A stretch of DNA of 64,000 nt from Brasenia schreberi (GCA_036023115.1 JAYKKT010000076.1:7382001-7446000); one strand, 5' to 3'. Shown: positions 23,901 to 50,173, numbered from the stretch's first letter. Made by a program: numbers and translations. Notes: generated by a model from the letters alone, not told the origin.

Positions 23901-26215
23901 AAAAACAGCCTCGCTTTGTATAGAATACTTCAAATAAAATCTTGCTAAATAAAGCATTTTCACTCATACTCTTTATCATGAAGTACTAATAAATAAAATA
24001 GACTACTGATTTTAGAGATTAAAATCTCAATTTTCAAAACACGAGAAACAATCATCTAGTGACCCATAAAATAGGCAAATAAGCTAGAACATCCTAACTC
24101 CGAATAAAGAATAGTTTCTTTCTTTAATATAATAGACTCTCAAGACTGACCGTATAACATCCAAGAAGATAGTAAGAGCTCACTCGATCCCTTCTTAAGC
24201 ATCTCAAGTACATAAAAGAATGAGAACTCGGAGATGAAAAAGATAAGACATTTTTGTGAATTTTCTTTCATTTCTCAAATGTTCTTTTCTTCTCTTTTTT
24301 AAAGTAGCCTATTGGCTTCTTATTTTTCCTCAAAATATGACCCTTTTAGCACATAAAAAGAAATTCTTTTGATACATAACTGAAGCACAAAGATACAAAA
24401 CAAACTCATAAAACTATCACACCAAGTATAGACACCATGACACATAACAAATAATCAAGACGACACTAGTCAATCCACAAGTTAAGATATCCCAAAGATG
24501 AATTGTTTCATCATTTTAAAAACTAAGATAATGTTACTAAAATGGAGTTATTGACAGTTTCCTAAAGTTTTTTGACACTAAAACTCAACTGAAAATGATT
24601 TGCTTAAAAGGATTTAATTTGAAGTACGTGATAGGGTGAGGCTAAAATTTTTAAAACCAAATCAAAAGGCACAAATGGATGAAAACAATAGAAGTTCATC
24701 ATAATATCAAAAACTGGAATCCTCCGGAAAAGATCAAGCCATAGGTACACAACACTAAGAGTATTATACATTTAGATCATTTTTAAGAAATACTCCTTAT
24801 TCATCCACACAAAATCATTTGCAAAAAGCATGTTAAGATACAACAAACATGAAGGGTATTATTTCTTTAAGTACCGAATATTTATTAGGCCTATACAACT
24901 GACTATGCATGCTCAACAGCAAATAGTCACTTCTCATTTAAAAGATCTAACTTAGTCAACCGAGTTTAGTACTACACATCAGATGACATCAGCAACTCTC
25001 TCCTTTCTTAAAAATATAGGGGCTAAATGATCAGCTTTCAATCCAAAGGAGTTTATATACTGAACCCTACTAAATGAAAGACCAAACAAATTTAGATCTT
25101 AAAAACCGTTCCGTTCAAAGACTCAACTAGTGTGGTACATGACAACCCGCTTATTACATTGCATACTTAAAACACGAAACAAGAAAAAAGAGAGATAAAA
25201 CACTAAATAAGAAGCATGATAATGGCGCGACGCGTCAAGGGCCAATATAGCATGTGAGCGTGCCCTTAAGCAGCGATAGGAATGTGCACAACAATGGTGC
25301 AAGCTGAGCCCTGGAAGTGGTCGCGTGTCTGTCTTCTATATATGTCCATAAGTATATACATATGTATATGTATGGGGATTTCGTGTGCACTGTTGGTTAT
25401 GGGCTTGGAAAAAGCACTTCCTCTAGCAGTTGATTGATTAGTAGAAACAAAGAATACCTTCTCACGGTCAAAATCAGTTGAATCTTTTCTAAATTGGAAG
25501 CCAGCATTCTGTTGCTAGTGGAAAAGAGCTTAATCTAAGTAAAAAAAAATTGTTTATTGTACATTTTATGTATATGGTGATGATTAGCTAGGTGAATTTG
25601 TTTTACATTACTTACTAATCTTAGTTTTGCATTTGGTTTTTTCCAATTTCAGCATGATCTTTGTGCTCACACTCTATGCTGCTCTCAAAAAATAGGTTAA
25701 AAAAGTAATAAGTTGTATAATCAGTAGATAATATGTGGTGACTTTTTTAGGTGATGAGTCTCAACGATCTTGGGAAGGTCCAGAAGAATGTAGACCACGG
25801 TTGCATTTGTGGGTTACAATCATAATCTATGCAATAAGCTGTGGAGTATATTTTGAGCCACAAGAGATTCTTTTGACTAAAAAAAAAGAACAATAAAAGA
25901 GCATCACCCACGGTTTCAATGGTGGACTATATTATACATAACTGTGGTTTATAACACAAGGCTCATGTAAAATACATGGGCTACTGACTCAAAAGAATTT
26001 AAAGATTTGGGAATAATTCTTTTCTCCAAGATTTCAATCATATTTTCTTAGCATTTGTTTCTTGCTTGTTGATACACGTGTCAGTCCTTAATTTGAACCA
26101 ATAAGTTTTAGAGAGTTTTTTTTTAAAGTTAACGTCCAATATTTTCTGATTTTGCTAATAGCTGAATTTGACCATGGTGGGCAACCATTTATAGAAGTCC
26201 TAAGGTGTTACACTT
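20961..26215. other. Long anonymous region with one open frame (plus, 21500-21871)
   Basis: No transposon protein, host exon or structural RNA recognised in over 5 kb. The longest frame, 123 codons at 21500-21871 (starts MKTLILASVPNIKPITVHFY), has no motif I know and may be chance. The composition around 22.7-25.2 kb, long and AT-rich without frames, would fit old non-coding LTR retrotransposon DNA, but I cannot show terminal repeats. Confidence 0.35.
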
Positions 26216-26219
26216 GAGG

Positions 26220-26970
26220 AAAAGTACAAGTTTAGATCCAGTATCAAGTGTACCCCTAGGTATAACCGGTTTCAGTTTTCCCCAAAGAAGGAATCAGAAC
26301 GGGACTGAGACACGATCGGTTCTGGTCCCAACTCGGAACCAAAGATTCCAGTTCGGCAACGAGTCCTAAACCGCCTAGAACTGGCCAAAACCATAAAAAA
26401 AAAAGCTTGAAATTTTGAGAAAAGCAAAAACAAACATGTAGAATTATCAGTTTCAGTTTTGACCCGATTCTGGTTCCATAGAAGGTGAAACCAGAACCAA
26501 ACCAAGTACTATCCGGTTTCAGATTCGATTTCAACTGGTTCCTAGCTCGGTTCAGTTCTTATTAGAACTACTTAAATGTTAAGTTGGGCTCAATGTTAGG
26601 CAACAGAGCAATTCTACCCTTTCTCAAATGATAACCCAAGCTTGATTCAGAATATATGTTAACATGCCTTCACCCGTTAGGTGGTCTTTGAATTTTACTC
26701 ACTGAAGCTTAGACATTATTCCAGCAGTTCTAAACAGTCGGTTCCGTTGAGCTAGGATTTAATTGTGATAAGAGATCAGAAAAAATATTTACAGAATGCT
26801 AGTGGTTTAGAACCACCGACTCCAGTTCTGAACCGGTTTATGAAAACCATGAACCATAACCAAACTGAAGGGTCCTTCCTTAGTTCCGGTTACCACCGGT
26901 TCAATAGGTGGTTCAGTTCGGGTTCGAACACTGGGCTGGTTCCGAACCAGCCATGTCTACTCAAGACATC
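26220..26970. mobile_element. Diverged hAT-like MITE DNA of the GGTTCC-rich family
   Basis: Two blocks (about 26255-26560 and 26735-26965) are packed with ggttcc/ggaacc and ccggtttc motifs in both orientations. The right end reads ccgaaccagccatgtcta, which matches inverted TAGACATGGC, the terminus of the family defined at 38448-38765 and 45045-45288. The left terminus is not clear, so the number of elements is uncertain. Open frames here are by-products of the repeat. Confidence 0.55.
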
Positions 26971-28041
26971 ACTGTCATTTTTCTAGAGGCGTCAATATCA
27001 TTTGATGCACTAAATAAGCTGCGCTTTATATCCCATTCGTTAAGATTGCATTAAAGAAAAAAGGGTTTATAACAAAGACATAAGGCAGAATAAGCATGAG
27101 AATTGCGTAATTAAGCTTCTAAACTTTCTCTATCGAACATTTCAGCATATGATTGCGATTAAAAGTAACACAATTAGATCCTGCCAATGCAATTTATCAT
27201 ATAATGTTTCGGTACAAATTTATGCTTCAAAAAGCTCAATCAACACTTTTCTGGTGGCAATCACGCCGGTTTTGCGACATCCTTTATTGTTGGCTAGAAT
27301 TAATTTAGTTTCACTAGAAACACACAAGATACACAATCCTACTTGAGACAAAACATAGCAACTATAACCCTGAAGCTCAACACAGGCGATGAGCTGCTAC
27401 TGTTTTTTCCCGTCTATGTTTGAGTGTGTTATGCAGAAAGTAGTGTGATTGGTGAATCTTGCATGGAACAAACACGCATGCAAATAGATTTTATTTTACT
27501 TGTTCTGAGTGATATATTGAAGCATTTGGAGACTAAATTCAAACCTCAAGCGTAGATAGCTGGGTACAATCAAACATGCTCAGACTTGGAAATTCTTTGC
27601 AACATAAGACTAAAATTTTTAAGGCTAATTCACTTACAGAGTCGGTAATTATGGATTTCTTTTTCTTTCAACTCTTTCTTGGCAAAGAGATAAGTGATCC
27701 ATAGCAGAAAATGATCCAAGACGAGCAGGAAGTGGTGTTGATTTTGAACTTTCAAACGACTGCAGCACTGAGAGAAAGGAAGTCTGAAATTTTGTTGGTG
27801 TAGAAATCTGGTTGTACAGAGTTGTTGGGATCTTGAAGCATTGCCAGAGTCGTCACACCTGAAGTCATTCAAAAAGGTTAGCAACTGTTCCTGTAAATCT
27901 TCTTGTCGTGCGTGTGTCATGAGAGAGAGAGATGATAAAATTCATTATCCAAGCATTTGAATATTTTTCTATGCCGAATCTGCAATCAATTTCTCAAGTG
28001 AAGGGAGGAAAAGAGCTTGGAAAAGATAAAATGTTCATGAC
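26971..28041. other. Unrecognised region
   Basis: No motif recognised. The minus frame 27630-27920 and the plus frame 27932-28156 overlap repetitive-looking leader-like DNA and are not supported by splice or domain evidence. Confidence 0.25.
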
Positions 28042-28291
28042 ATGTTATCGAGTAAAGAAGAGATGCACCGTTCTGTCAAGAATTTTTCAGAAGCGGCAAG
28101 CCCATATGATATGGTGGTCTTCAAGAATCCAAAAGTTATTGCACAATTTGCATTAACCAGAATTTTGCATGTTCTCAATGATTTGTGCAAAATGAAGGAA
28201 GGATGCGTAAATCCTATTCGTTTCAACACTAGTAAAAGGATCACATCAACCAACCAAGATAAGGAGTCAGTCGATGAGAATATCAACACAG
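28042..28291 (+). CDS. Possible exon of an unrecognised gene
   Basis: An open frame of about 83 codons with ordinary plant codon use. It contains FSEAASPYDMVVFKNPKVIA and LTRILHVLNDLCKMKEGC, and it ends exactly at a textbook donor (ACACAG/GTAAGTATCC). I do not recognise the protein. No partner exon was found: the next kilobase is taken up by a long TACA/TA microsatellite. It could be an exon of a decayed gene. Confidence 0.25.
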
Positions 28292-28454
28292 GTAAGTATC
28301 CTTCCTGGACTTAGCTCTTAGGCTAATCTACATGACAGCCAAAGAAGGCCAAGATTTTCTTCATTCTATTAATTACTAAAGCAAAACTATGTAGAAAATC
28401 AATCAACAAGATGAACTGGAAATCTTGAAGGCAGTGTTTAATATGAAAAGAATG

Positions 28455-28462
28455 ATATGTAT

Positions 28463-28498
<36 letters not shown>

Positions 28499-28524
28499 GA
28501 TATGTATCATACATACATACATAA

Positions 28525-28605
<81 letters not shown>
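28455..28605. repeat. Duplicated (TACA)n and (TA)n microsatellite
   Basis: The block gatatgtatcatacatacat occurs twice in tandem (about 28454 and 28499) with TACA arrays, and the second runs into about 40 TA units. The open frames reading IYIYIY on either strand here are artefacts of the repeat. Confidence 0.95.
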
Positions 28606-28608
<3 letters not shown>

Positions 28609-30020
28609 GCCACCAGAAAACTACCAAACCAGGCTCGAGAATATATATGCTTAGCTGCGGTACTGCAAGCATGAGCTTAGCACGTATAAGATCAGCCAGT
28701 TGGTTGATTTCTCTGGCAGCTAACCAAGCTTATTTGTTGATGCACTTGACACACCTTTTCTTGCAGCTCAGATATACCAAACCAATTCTTTTTCTAACTA
28801 CACCGCAGAATACTTGCAATCTACAAGATTAAATTTCCAGCTGCGTTCCAATTTCAAATTTCACAAGTTACCAAGTACAGACAAGATGCTCTGATGCTGT
28901 ATGAAAAATTGAGAATTGTCATAGCTTGAAGAGATCTACAACTTGCCTGGGGTGGTCTAAAAGTTGCATGATCTGCTCTAGTTCAACTAAAAAATATTGA
29001 AGAGCATGCTTTACAGTAACAGTCATTAAGTAAGGTCATGTCGTCACTTGTGCTGAATGGAAATCGTTTTCTTGCATGTGTGTAAACTGAAATACTACAA
29101 GCAAACTCTTCCTGGATATGCTCCAATAAGTTGCTCCACATCCATAGAATGCTGAATGTGATGGATAGAGATATTTGTTTCCAATACAAGGATCCTCGAA
29201 GGGAGGCTTTTATGCCTTTGTAAATAAAAGTTCATATGATTGTAGTACTAGATTGTCCTATTCTTGTCGACCATATGTTGGTTTTCTGATCAAATGGAAA
29301 TAATAAATTGGAACTACCATTCCGCACAAAAGTCAGAAGATGATCGTAACAAATTTGGGTAGTTTAAGACAGAAGGCTAGGGATGGAAATAATTCAAATC
29401 CTTGCATGCCCTTCAATCCATGGAATATAGGTCTGAAAGAAAATACATGCAAATAACTGTCCATAAGATCAGAAATTCTATTCCTTCAGCCTCTCTTTTG
29501 GAATGACTCAACTACAGTACTTTCCAGTGGATTTTCCGACAAAGAACCATGTAACCAATCATGTTTCAGCCTTATCTGTTTTACAATTTATTTATAGCCT
29601 CTACATTAGGTATCTAAAGTTCTTTTCTCTTGTACGTTAGGTACCTAAAGTTCCGACAAAGGTTGTCTACATGCAAATTAAAAGGACACATCTTAATCTA
29701 AGAAATATTCAAATCAAAAGATATTTAATGTGATTTCTGCCACAAAAAAGAAGATCCCTCCTCACATCTCCGGAATCTTATGCTATGGTCATTCCCCTCG
29801 TTTTGCATTATATAGTGGAAAACATTTCTCATCCAGGCAAACAAATGGCTTGCGAAGAAATGAAACCAGTAGAAAGCAACATCTTATGATCCTGCTGCTA
29901 GATATGGCAATGCCTATAATCTGCATCTCTATTCTATCACTTGAGTTGTGAAAAAGAGAACAATCGCCAAACAGATCAATGTCAGAACTAAATCACAGGC
30001 AGCACACTTATCGGCCAAGT
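28606..30020. other. Unrecognised region left of the PGLP pseudogene
   Basis: I searched both strands for the remaining C-terminal exons of the phosphatase (the conserved aspartate block expected after the last exon found) and did not see them. No other gene or transposon recognised. Confidence 0.3.
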
Positions 30021-30022
30021 AG

Positions 30023-31510
30023 TCAGTCCATCATGAAGGTGGATGGTTTTCCCAAAACAAGTGGTTCCTTCTGAGTAGATCCACGAATGGCACCAACCAT
30101 TGAGCCACCACCTGGAAAGAAACCAAAGGTTTTAGTTAAGAGTAGCTAGCAACTAAAATGAGAGGGATAATGAGTAGCAGAAACATAATTTGATAGTCAA
30201 TCTAAATCTATTTCAAATAAAAACTTAATGTAAATATAGCGACGAAACAAGAGGTAAAATACAATGACGTACACTTAGAAAAACACACCTGCCCATTCTT
30301 GAGCATCTGTGAGGTGAGTTACAGCATCAAGATTTGTGTCAATAAAGAGACAACCAGGATTTTCACGTATACATAGCGTTCCATACCTTGCAATACAAGA
30401 GAAAGCAACATGAAATTTGAGAAACATACCAAGAAAATGAGGCCTGAAACATGGTTGTAGGTTACTTTTAACAACTTTTAGGTTTTAGTACATGATATTG
30501 TTTTGTAGTCAGCACTTGACATGGCCTTACTTGCGTCTGAATTTTTTTTATTTTATAGCCCACTGACATTTTATTCATGAGTCACAGGGGTTTTGGAAGT
30601 TATAAAGTGCTATATCATGAATATGTAGAATAGAAATTTCAAGCACAAAGATGGTGCATTGGGAATCAACAGAGTAGATTTATGGTAGCCTTACTGAATT
30701 TTGTAGTAATTGAAATATCGATCAAACCCAACCACAACAGCTCCTACCTATCGAAACCCAAAATCATGTCACATTGAAGGGTTTCCATATCTGAGGATAA
30801 TTTAATATTCATTTTTTCTTAAACGAGAAAAAACAAGTATGTCACAACGTCACAACATACGCTCTCATCATGCTCCATATAGAAAACCGGGCTTCAGCTT
30901 GTTCATTCATCATATAAAAGAACGAGGTATCATCTCAACAAGATGTGTAAAAAAAACTAACAGCATTCATGTGTACTATATTGTTCATTTTTTGCATGCC
31001 TTATTGATAAAAAAACTGCAAAAGGGACATGGGCACAAGAAAGGTCTCTGCATGATTTATTTTAGAAAAAAAAAGGAAAAGGGTTGTGGGTGTGCGTGGG
31101 TAAACTATCACTATCACATCATGCTAAATATACAATTATTTCCTAATCTATCACATACTACTAGCATTTATCTCCAGAGAACTGTAACAAATTCAAAGTT
31201 TCAGTAGTACTGGTATCATTTCTCATAGGCAACCATAATTAAGAATCACTACATTTTTTTAATCTAAAAAATACCCAGATCTATATTGCATCCAACAAAA
31301 GGCAGCCAAATAAGAGGGTGTTGAAGAGGAAAACAAATGTTGACTCGTACATCATCAACATCAATTACACTTTTCTAAGTGAAATTGCTGAATATTGGAA
31401 GTGCACATGACTAATCTATGAAGAAACATGAAAGTTACCGGACCACCAAGATATTGGAAGCCTGCAAGCTCTAGCTCCTTCAAAATAACATCCTCTCCAA
31501 TAACATACAC
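30023..31510 (-). pseudogene. Phosphoglycolate phosphatase (PGLP2-like) pseudogene, middle part only
   Basis: Five exon-like blocks in correct order with splice signals: 31439-31510 (VYVIGEDVILKELELAGFQY), about 30862-30900 (LKPGFL, then MEHDES one frame over), 30695-30747 (VGAVVVGFDRYFNYYKIQ), 30289-30386 (YGTLCIRENPGCLFI and THLTDAQEWAG) and 30023-30111 (GSMVGAIRGST and LGKPSTFMMD). This HAD-family enzyme removes phosphate from 2-phosphoglycolate. Here the N-terminal exons with the nucleophile Asp and the C-terminal exons are missing. One extra base interrupts the second block, and a GACT duplication after MMD creates a stop at 30023-30025. Introns are kept, so it is a broken genomic copy, not a processed one. 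A full gene presumably exists elsewhere. Confidence 0.85.
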
Positions 31511-31876
31511 CTGCATTTAGCATATGAAATTAACCAGGAATGTCTCCTATTGACATTGTTGGGGCTGCGGTTTCTTTTCATGGAGCCGATTGTTGCAGTG
31601 TTGCCGGTTCTTTTTCTTTCTTCCGTTCTCTATGTACTGAGTCTTGTATTATCTTTTTGTAAAATGAGATGAGGGAGAAGAGGAGAGAGGAGAGAGGAGA
31701 GAGAGATAGGGTCGAGGTTACCCGCAGAGGGTTTTCTAAGGAAGATTGTATTGTGTATCGTATCACATATCATCTATTTCTGTATGTTTCTTTTGTATAT
31801 ATACATGGCTTTTTTCATCTTTCGAGTTTTTTTCTCTTTTCTTTCTAAGTCTCTTCAAAGCTTTAGTAGAAGAAGA
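31511..31876. other. Junction between the PGLP pseudogene and the copia element
   Basis: Sequence homologous to the phosphatase appears to stop upstream of the 31510 acceptor, about where a purine-rich block (31665-31715) begins. This piece could be LTR or leader DNA of the copia element, but no second copy exists in the window to test that. Confidence 0.3.
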
Positions 31877-34480
31877 TAAAATGATTTTGTATATGGGTAA
31901 TGTTTCTACGACTTAAGTAAAAGGTAAAGAAACAATTGAACTCGAATTTACTTTAGGTAAAATTCTTACTCTTAAGGATATGCTCTTTGTATCAAATGTA
32001 AAGAAAAATTTGGTGTCAGTTCTCTTACTTAATAAGTATTGGTTTAAAAGTGTATTTGATCGTAAAAAGTTTATTTTGTTTAAAGGAGGCATGTTTGTTG
32101 GGAAGAGTTATCTATCGGCATCTATGTTTAAGTTGAATCTCAATGTCAATGATGTTGTTTATACTTATATTGTTAACTTGTCAAATTTATGGTATTTTCG
32201 TTTGGAGCTTGTAAATTTTAGAAAATTACATGAAATGGTTAAATCAGGTTTAAGAAGTTAATGCATTCATGTTCTACTTGTTTATACTTTTATTGATGAT
32301 TACACTAGATTTTGTTAAGTATATTTAATGTATGCAAAGGATGGAGTTTTAAAAAGTTTAAAACTTTTAAAATTCAAGTAAAACTTTCATTAAGTGTTTC
32401 AGAACTAATAGTGAATGATAATACTATAATCCCAGTTATTTTGATTCTAAAAGAATCATACATCAACCAACGACTTTTTATCCTCCACAATAAAATGGTG
32501 TAGCAGAAAGAAAAAATAGTATTAAAAGAAATAAAAAATTTCTATATTATTATATTTTTTTATCAAATGATTATTGGGATGAAGTATTATTAACTACTTG
32601 TTTTATTTTAAATAGAATTTCAAATAACAATAAACCGAATTACTCCATATAAAGTCTAGAATAAAAGAAATCCCAGCCTAAACTTTCTCAAAGTTTGGGT
32701 TGTAAGACTATTGTCAAAATTTTAGAACCCAAAAGAAAATAGTTGGGTAAAAGAGTAATTGAATATATCTTTTTGGGATATACTAAACATAGTAAGACAT
32801 ATAGATTGATTGTAATTAAATCAAATGACTCCTATCCTATTAATATGGTGATAGAATCAAGAGATACTACTTTTTAAGAAGATAGATTTATCTCAATTTT
32901 TAGATCTACAAGACATGTTATGATCTAAAAAATGTTGAAACTAGTAATGATAATATGAAGAGTTTAATGCATTGACAAAACAAAAGACAACAACCTTTGT
33001 GCCAAATTTTCACATGTTCCTAGTTGAAGGAACTTGTGACTCAATTGTGAGTTATATGTCATTTTATTATAATACAAAAATGATTCTAACACTTATGAAG
33101 AGGTTATAAAGTCTCTTGATTTGATGTTTTGAAAGGAAGTTATCTAAATGAGATGGACTTAATAATGAGTAACAAAATTTGAAAATTAATAGACCTTTCT
33201 CGTGATTCTAAAGTAATTGGTTGTAAATGAATTTAAAAAAAAATAAAGTTGATAGAAAAACTGATAAATTTAAAGTTAGGCTTATTGCTAGAGGTTTTTC
33301 TCAAAATAAAAGAATTAATTGTTTTGATACATATGCACTAATAGCCAAAATAGCTACAATTAGAGTCATTTTAGCACCTATATATAAATATACTTGTTAT
33401 TGACCAAATGAATGTTAAAATAATATTTTTAAAGAGTAAATTATAGGAGGAGGTATATATAGAATAACCCGAAGGTTTTGTTGTACTTGAACAAAAACAA
33501 AAAATTTACAAATTAGTCAAGTTTTTATATGATTTAAAGCAAACTCCTAAATAATGGCATTCAAAATAATCAAGTTATTCTTTTAAATAGTTTAAAATAA
33601 ATACATTAGATAAATACATTTATAGAAAATTCTATCATGAAAAAGGTTATTTGATTTGTTTATATATTGATAATATGCTCATTTTTTATATTGATTTAAA
33701 AGAAACAGAAAATGTCAAAAGTTTTTAGCTAGCAATTTTGATATGAAAGATAATAGCACCCTCCCTCATCCCGAAGATTGAGAAACATATATTATTGTAG
33801 GCATTAGAGGCATTAGAATAACAAGAGAATGAAACAAGCCTTATACAATCTCATTATATTGAAATAATTTTAAAGAAATTTGATTATTTTGATTGTTATT
33901 CTGTCTCTTCTTTATTTGATGTAAACATTAAGTTAGTACCAAATAAAGGATGCCCTATGATACAATTAGAGTATGCTAAAATTATTGGATACTTGATGTA
34001 TGCTATAACATGTATTCGACCTGACATTACATATGAAATAGATAGATTGAGTTGATATTCATCAAGTATTAAAATAGCTTAGTTTATAGCATAAGTCCTT
34101 TAATTTTAGAAGAATATTGAGATGCTAGTTGGGTTAGCTACTCGGAAGATCATACATCCATAAGTGATTGGATCTTTATTATTGGTAATAGTGTTATTTC
34201 TTGGGGTTCTAAGAAACAAACATTCATAACTGATTTCATCATGATTGTCGAGGTTTAGGTTTGATAGGTAAAGAAAGAGAATGACTAAGAAATCTGCTTC
34301 ATGATATTTTGATATGACCAAAAATCTATAGCACTCATATTAATGAATTGTGATAGCATAGTATATTATCAAAGGCTTATTGTCAAACATATAATGAAAA
34401 ATCTAGACATTGGACTAAGACATAGCTATGTGAAAGATTTGATTGCACATGGAATCATTTCTATTATTTATATAAGGTAG
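31877..34480 (+). mobile_element. Degenerate Ty1/copia retrotransposon (pol region)
   Basis: In order: the block before integrase (KNLVSVLLLNKYWFKSVFDR and FKGGMFVGKSYL, 31980-32260), weak integrase traces (IESRDTTF near 32850), reverse transcriptase (GFSQNKRINCFDTYA near 33300, EGFVV near 33470), the catalytic box as YIDNML at about 33664-33681, MYAITCIRPDITYEIDRLS (near 34000) and RNase H (DASWVSYS and ISWGSKKQTFITD, near 34120-34230). Gag is missing, stops are frequent, and the YVDD box has lost its second Asp. The element is long dead. Terminal repeats were not found. Confidence 0.88.
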
Positions 34481-34764
34481 AGACGAACAAAAATCTTCGG
34501 ATTTCTCGCTTTGTGCAAAATGATTGATTGAGGATTTGGTGTAGAAAGCATCAATAGGGATAAGACTGAGAGAGCGTACATCGCCGTAAAATGATCACCA
34601 ATGGTAGAACCTCAAGTCACACTTTGAGTAACATCAAGTCTTGAGTTCAATAAGTTAAAGTATATCAATAGAGTGATTACAAGTACCAACTAAATAAATA
34701 TCTCAAGGAAAAGGTACTTGTTCCATAAAGCAAAAGAATAGCTTGAGCCTTGCTCTTAATAGAC

Positions 34765-34766
<2 letters not shown>

Positions 34767-34818
<52 letters not shown>
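34767..34818. repeat. (TA)n microsatellite
   Basis: About 25 TA units in otherwise unremarkable DNA. Confidence 0.95.
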
Positions 34819-34821
<3 letters not shown>

Positions 34822-35829
34822 TAATTCACTTCTCAAAGTCTTGGGCTTGACTCTTGAAACAATCGTGGAAAAGGATGTCTGACACAAGGCCTATAAAAAT
34901 GCATCAATTGAAACAAGATATATACTGACATTAGAATCTCATATGTAAAAATATGAATGCTTATTCAATTGGATTGATAGTTCAAAGCTTATATACTATT
35001 CAATTCGAATGAGTGAAACCTATGTTTTGCTAGGTAAAGATTTAAATCATGAAATACCTTTATCGAAACTATAAGATTTTTAAACGTATTTTGAAAATAG
35101 TGAAATTGTTGGATGATTTTTAAAATACCAAAATATATTTGGTGAAGGTTATGGTAACAATTATCTTGTGGTATTAAGAGCTATTTAATTAAGTAATAAT
35201 TGTATTTATTAATAGTGACTATAACTCTTGAGCATTTTTTAACCATATTTGGCATTAAGTCACACTAACTTGAGTGATAATTGAGCTCATTAATAGCACG
35301 TGTAGTAGTTGTAACTCTTAAGCACTTACCTTCATGTTATAGCATTAAGAGCCACCTTCTTGAATGACAAATATACTCATTAATAGCATATCACGAGTTA
35401 CATCGATTGTAAAAAAGATTCATCTAACTTTTTCTCTCATTGTGTGAGTCCTTTTCTACTTGGTTTTTTTGAAAGAGTTTGTAAGTCTTGTTTTAGGGTC
35501 AACATCATCATCATCTTTGTTTTTCTGTTTTATCTAATACTCGGTTGCATTCATGAAAGACAAACCGAGGGTCTTCAGTGTATCTTGAATAACTTTGTTG
35601 GAGTCCATTATATTCAGTTATTTCAAACCGGTGGCAACAAATAAAGCTAAAAGTTATTGTTTATCATGCCTCGAATAATAATACTATCCTAACCTTTTTT
35701 TTAAGGTGTTAAATTCGATCTTTTGAGGGCCAATCATTTAAGAATCGTTTCATTTAAAAGAGCTCAACTCTAATAAAAGAACGTGCTTATTTGCATGTAC
35801 CCCCTCCTCTTTCTCAATGTCGAATTTGT
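34819..35829. other. Unrecognised region
   Basis: AT-rich. The words actcttgagca, actcttaagcac and aagagccacctt with cattaatagca recur between 35160 and 35400, suggesting an old, weak tandem repeat. No gene seen. Confidence 0.3.
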
Positions 35830-36157
35830 TGGTTTGAATCGGAACCGAACCGGTCATAGAACTGCCGGCAACCAAAATCGGTCCAGAACCGTAAACGTAA
35901 CATCCTCGGTTACGGTTCATGAATTTTGAAACCGGTTCGAAACCGGTGGTTTGAGATTGCATCTTATCAGAGTTTATATACTTTTTTATATGTTCATAAT
36001 CACAAGTCACTCGACTCTTACTAGGCTTGACATAGGTGGAGAATCTCAATGCCTACAATTTAAGAAAATAAACTTTTTGAACCAGTTTCGGGACGGTTTT
36101 AAAATTGAAATCGATTCAGTTACGGTTCCAAGTTTCGAGCAAACCAGAACATGTCTA
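35830..36157. mobile_element. hAT-like MITE of the GGTTCC-rich family
   Basis: Rich in accggt, ggttcc and ggaacc palindromic words (for example aatcggaaccgaaccggtca). The right end reads aaccagaacatgtcta, the inverted family terminus. The left terminus is degraded. It lies downstream of the NEK gene. Confidence 0.6.
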
Positions 36158-36920
36158 AGTAGGTGCAAATTCCAATACTGGAGACAAGCTGTTGACAACC
36201 CCAAATAATGATTTTGATGCCGACCAACTAATGTTGAAGGTTGACTTGTTCCGAAAGCTCCAAGCTGTTCAGGTGAGACAAACTGCTGTTTCAAATCTCT
36301 GGAAACTGAACTTGCCATTAAAAAATATGAAGTAATATCTGCGTGAGGATGAGATGGATGTATACTTTGGTTCAACATCACTAGTTTTGAGATTCTGCGC
36401 GAGTCTTGTTCTCTTATTGCTTGGATGCTCAGATTCTCAAACACGGGGGATGTCCTTATCTTAACAGAATTCAAATTTATCTTTCACAGTTGGTTGTCAC
36501 TAGCTGCAGATTCTTGTGTTATCTTACATGTTGTGTTCATGAGTTTTGAGATAATCAATCTAAAACGTTAGAAAACAATTAACACAAGCATCTCTGCCTG
36601 CATTTTCTCCAAACGAAGCTACTTAGTATATGGAAGAATGAAAAATATGATTCAGGTAAACTTGATCTGAGCAGAATGATACTCTTGTGCTGAAAACTGA
36701 ACGCTCCTTTCTTCGGGAACTTACATTTATGCTTATAAGTATAGCATTAAATGGTCGCATTACAGGCAGAAATTTAATTGTTTTAACCCAACAAAATTCA
36801 ACAGATACACCAGGGGCACTCTTCTTGAATCGTTTCAGACTATCTGCTGAAGACTTCCGATGCCACCATCATAGCAACTCATTTACTTCTGGCCATGAGT
36901 TGCGCCCATATATTGATCAA
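36158..36920 (-). other. 3' flank of the NEK gene
   Basis: Probably includes the 3' UTR of the kinase gene that ends at 36921. A minus-strand open frame at 36046-36474 (142 codons, contains ISKLVMLNQSIHPSHPH) runs partly into the MITE on its left and has no family I recognise; I treat it as chance or UTR. Confidence 0.35.
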
Positions 36921-49920
<13,000 letters not shown>

Positions 49921-50173
49921 TGCTCACTCCACTCAAACACCAACAAGAAGCTCTCTTAATATTCGAGGTATTTCCCACAGGAAAGTCCGTTCACGCTTTA
50001 TCTTTTCTACAAAAGCAAGGGAGCTTAACTGTAAATTTGTAAAATGCCCTTCATGTTCTTTCCCTTGCAAAAGTTGGGAAGAACTCGCAAGATGGATTCA
50101 TGTGGGGCTAGAGTAATTTCGGATAAAGTGGAGAGTTTAACTGTCCATCTCTAAACACGGCCTTTCAACTTCC

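Noticed and set aside
30839..31207. 122-codon plus-strand open frame
   Set aside because: It lies antisense across introns and a small exon of the PGLP pseudogene, has no motif and reads through low-complexity lysine-rich DNA.
36046..36474. 142-codon minus-strand open frame downstream of the NEK gene
   Set aside because: Its last third is MITE sequence and the rest matches no family I know. It may be 3' UTR of the kinase gene.
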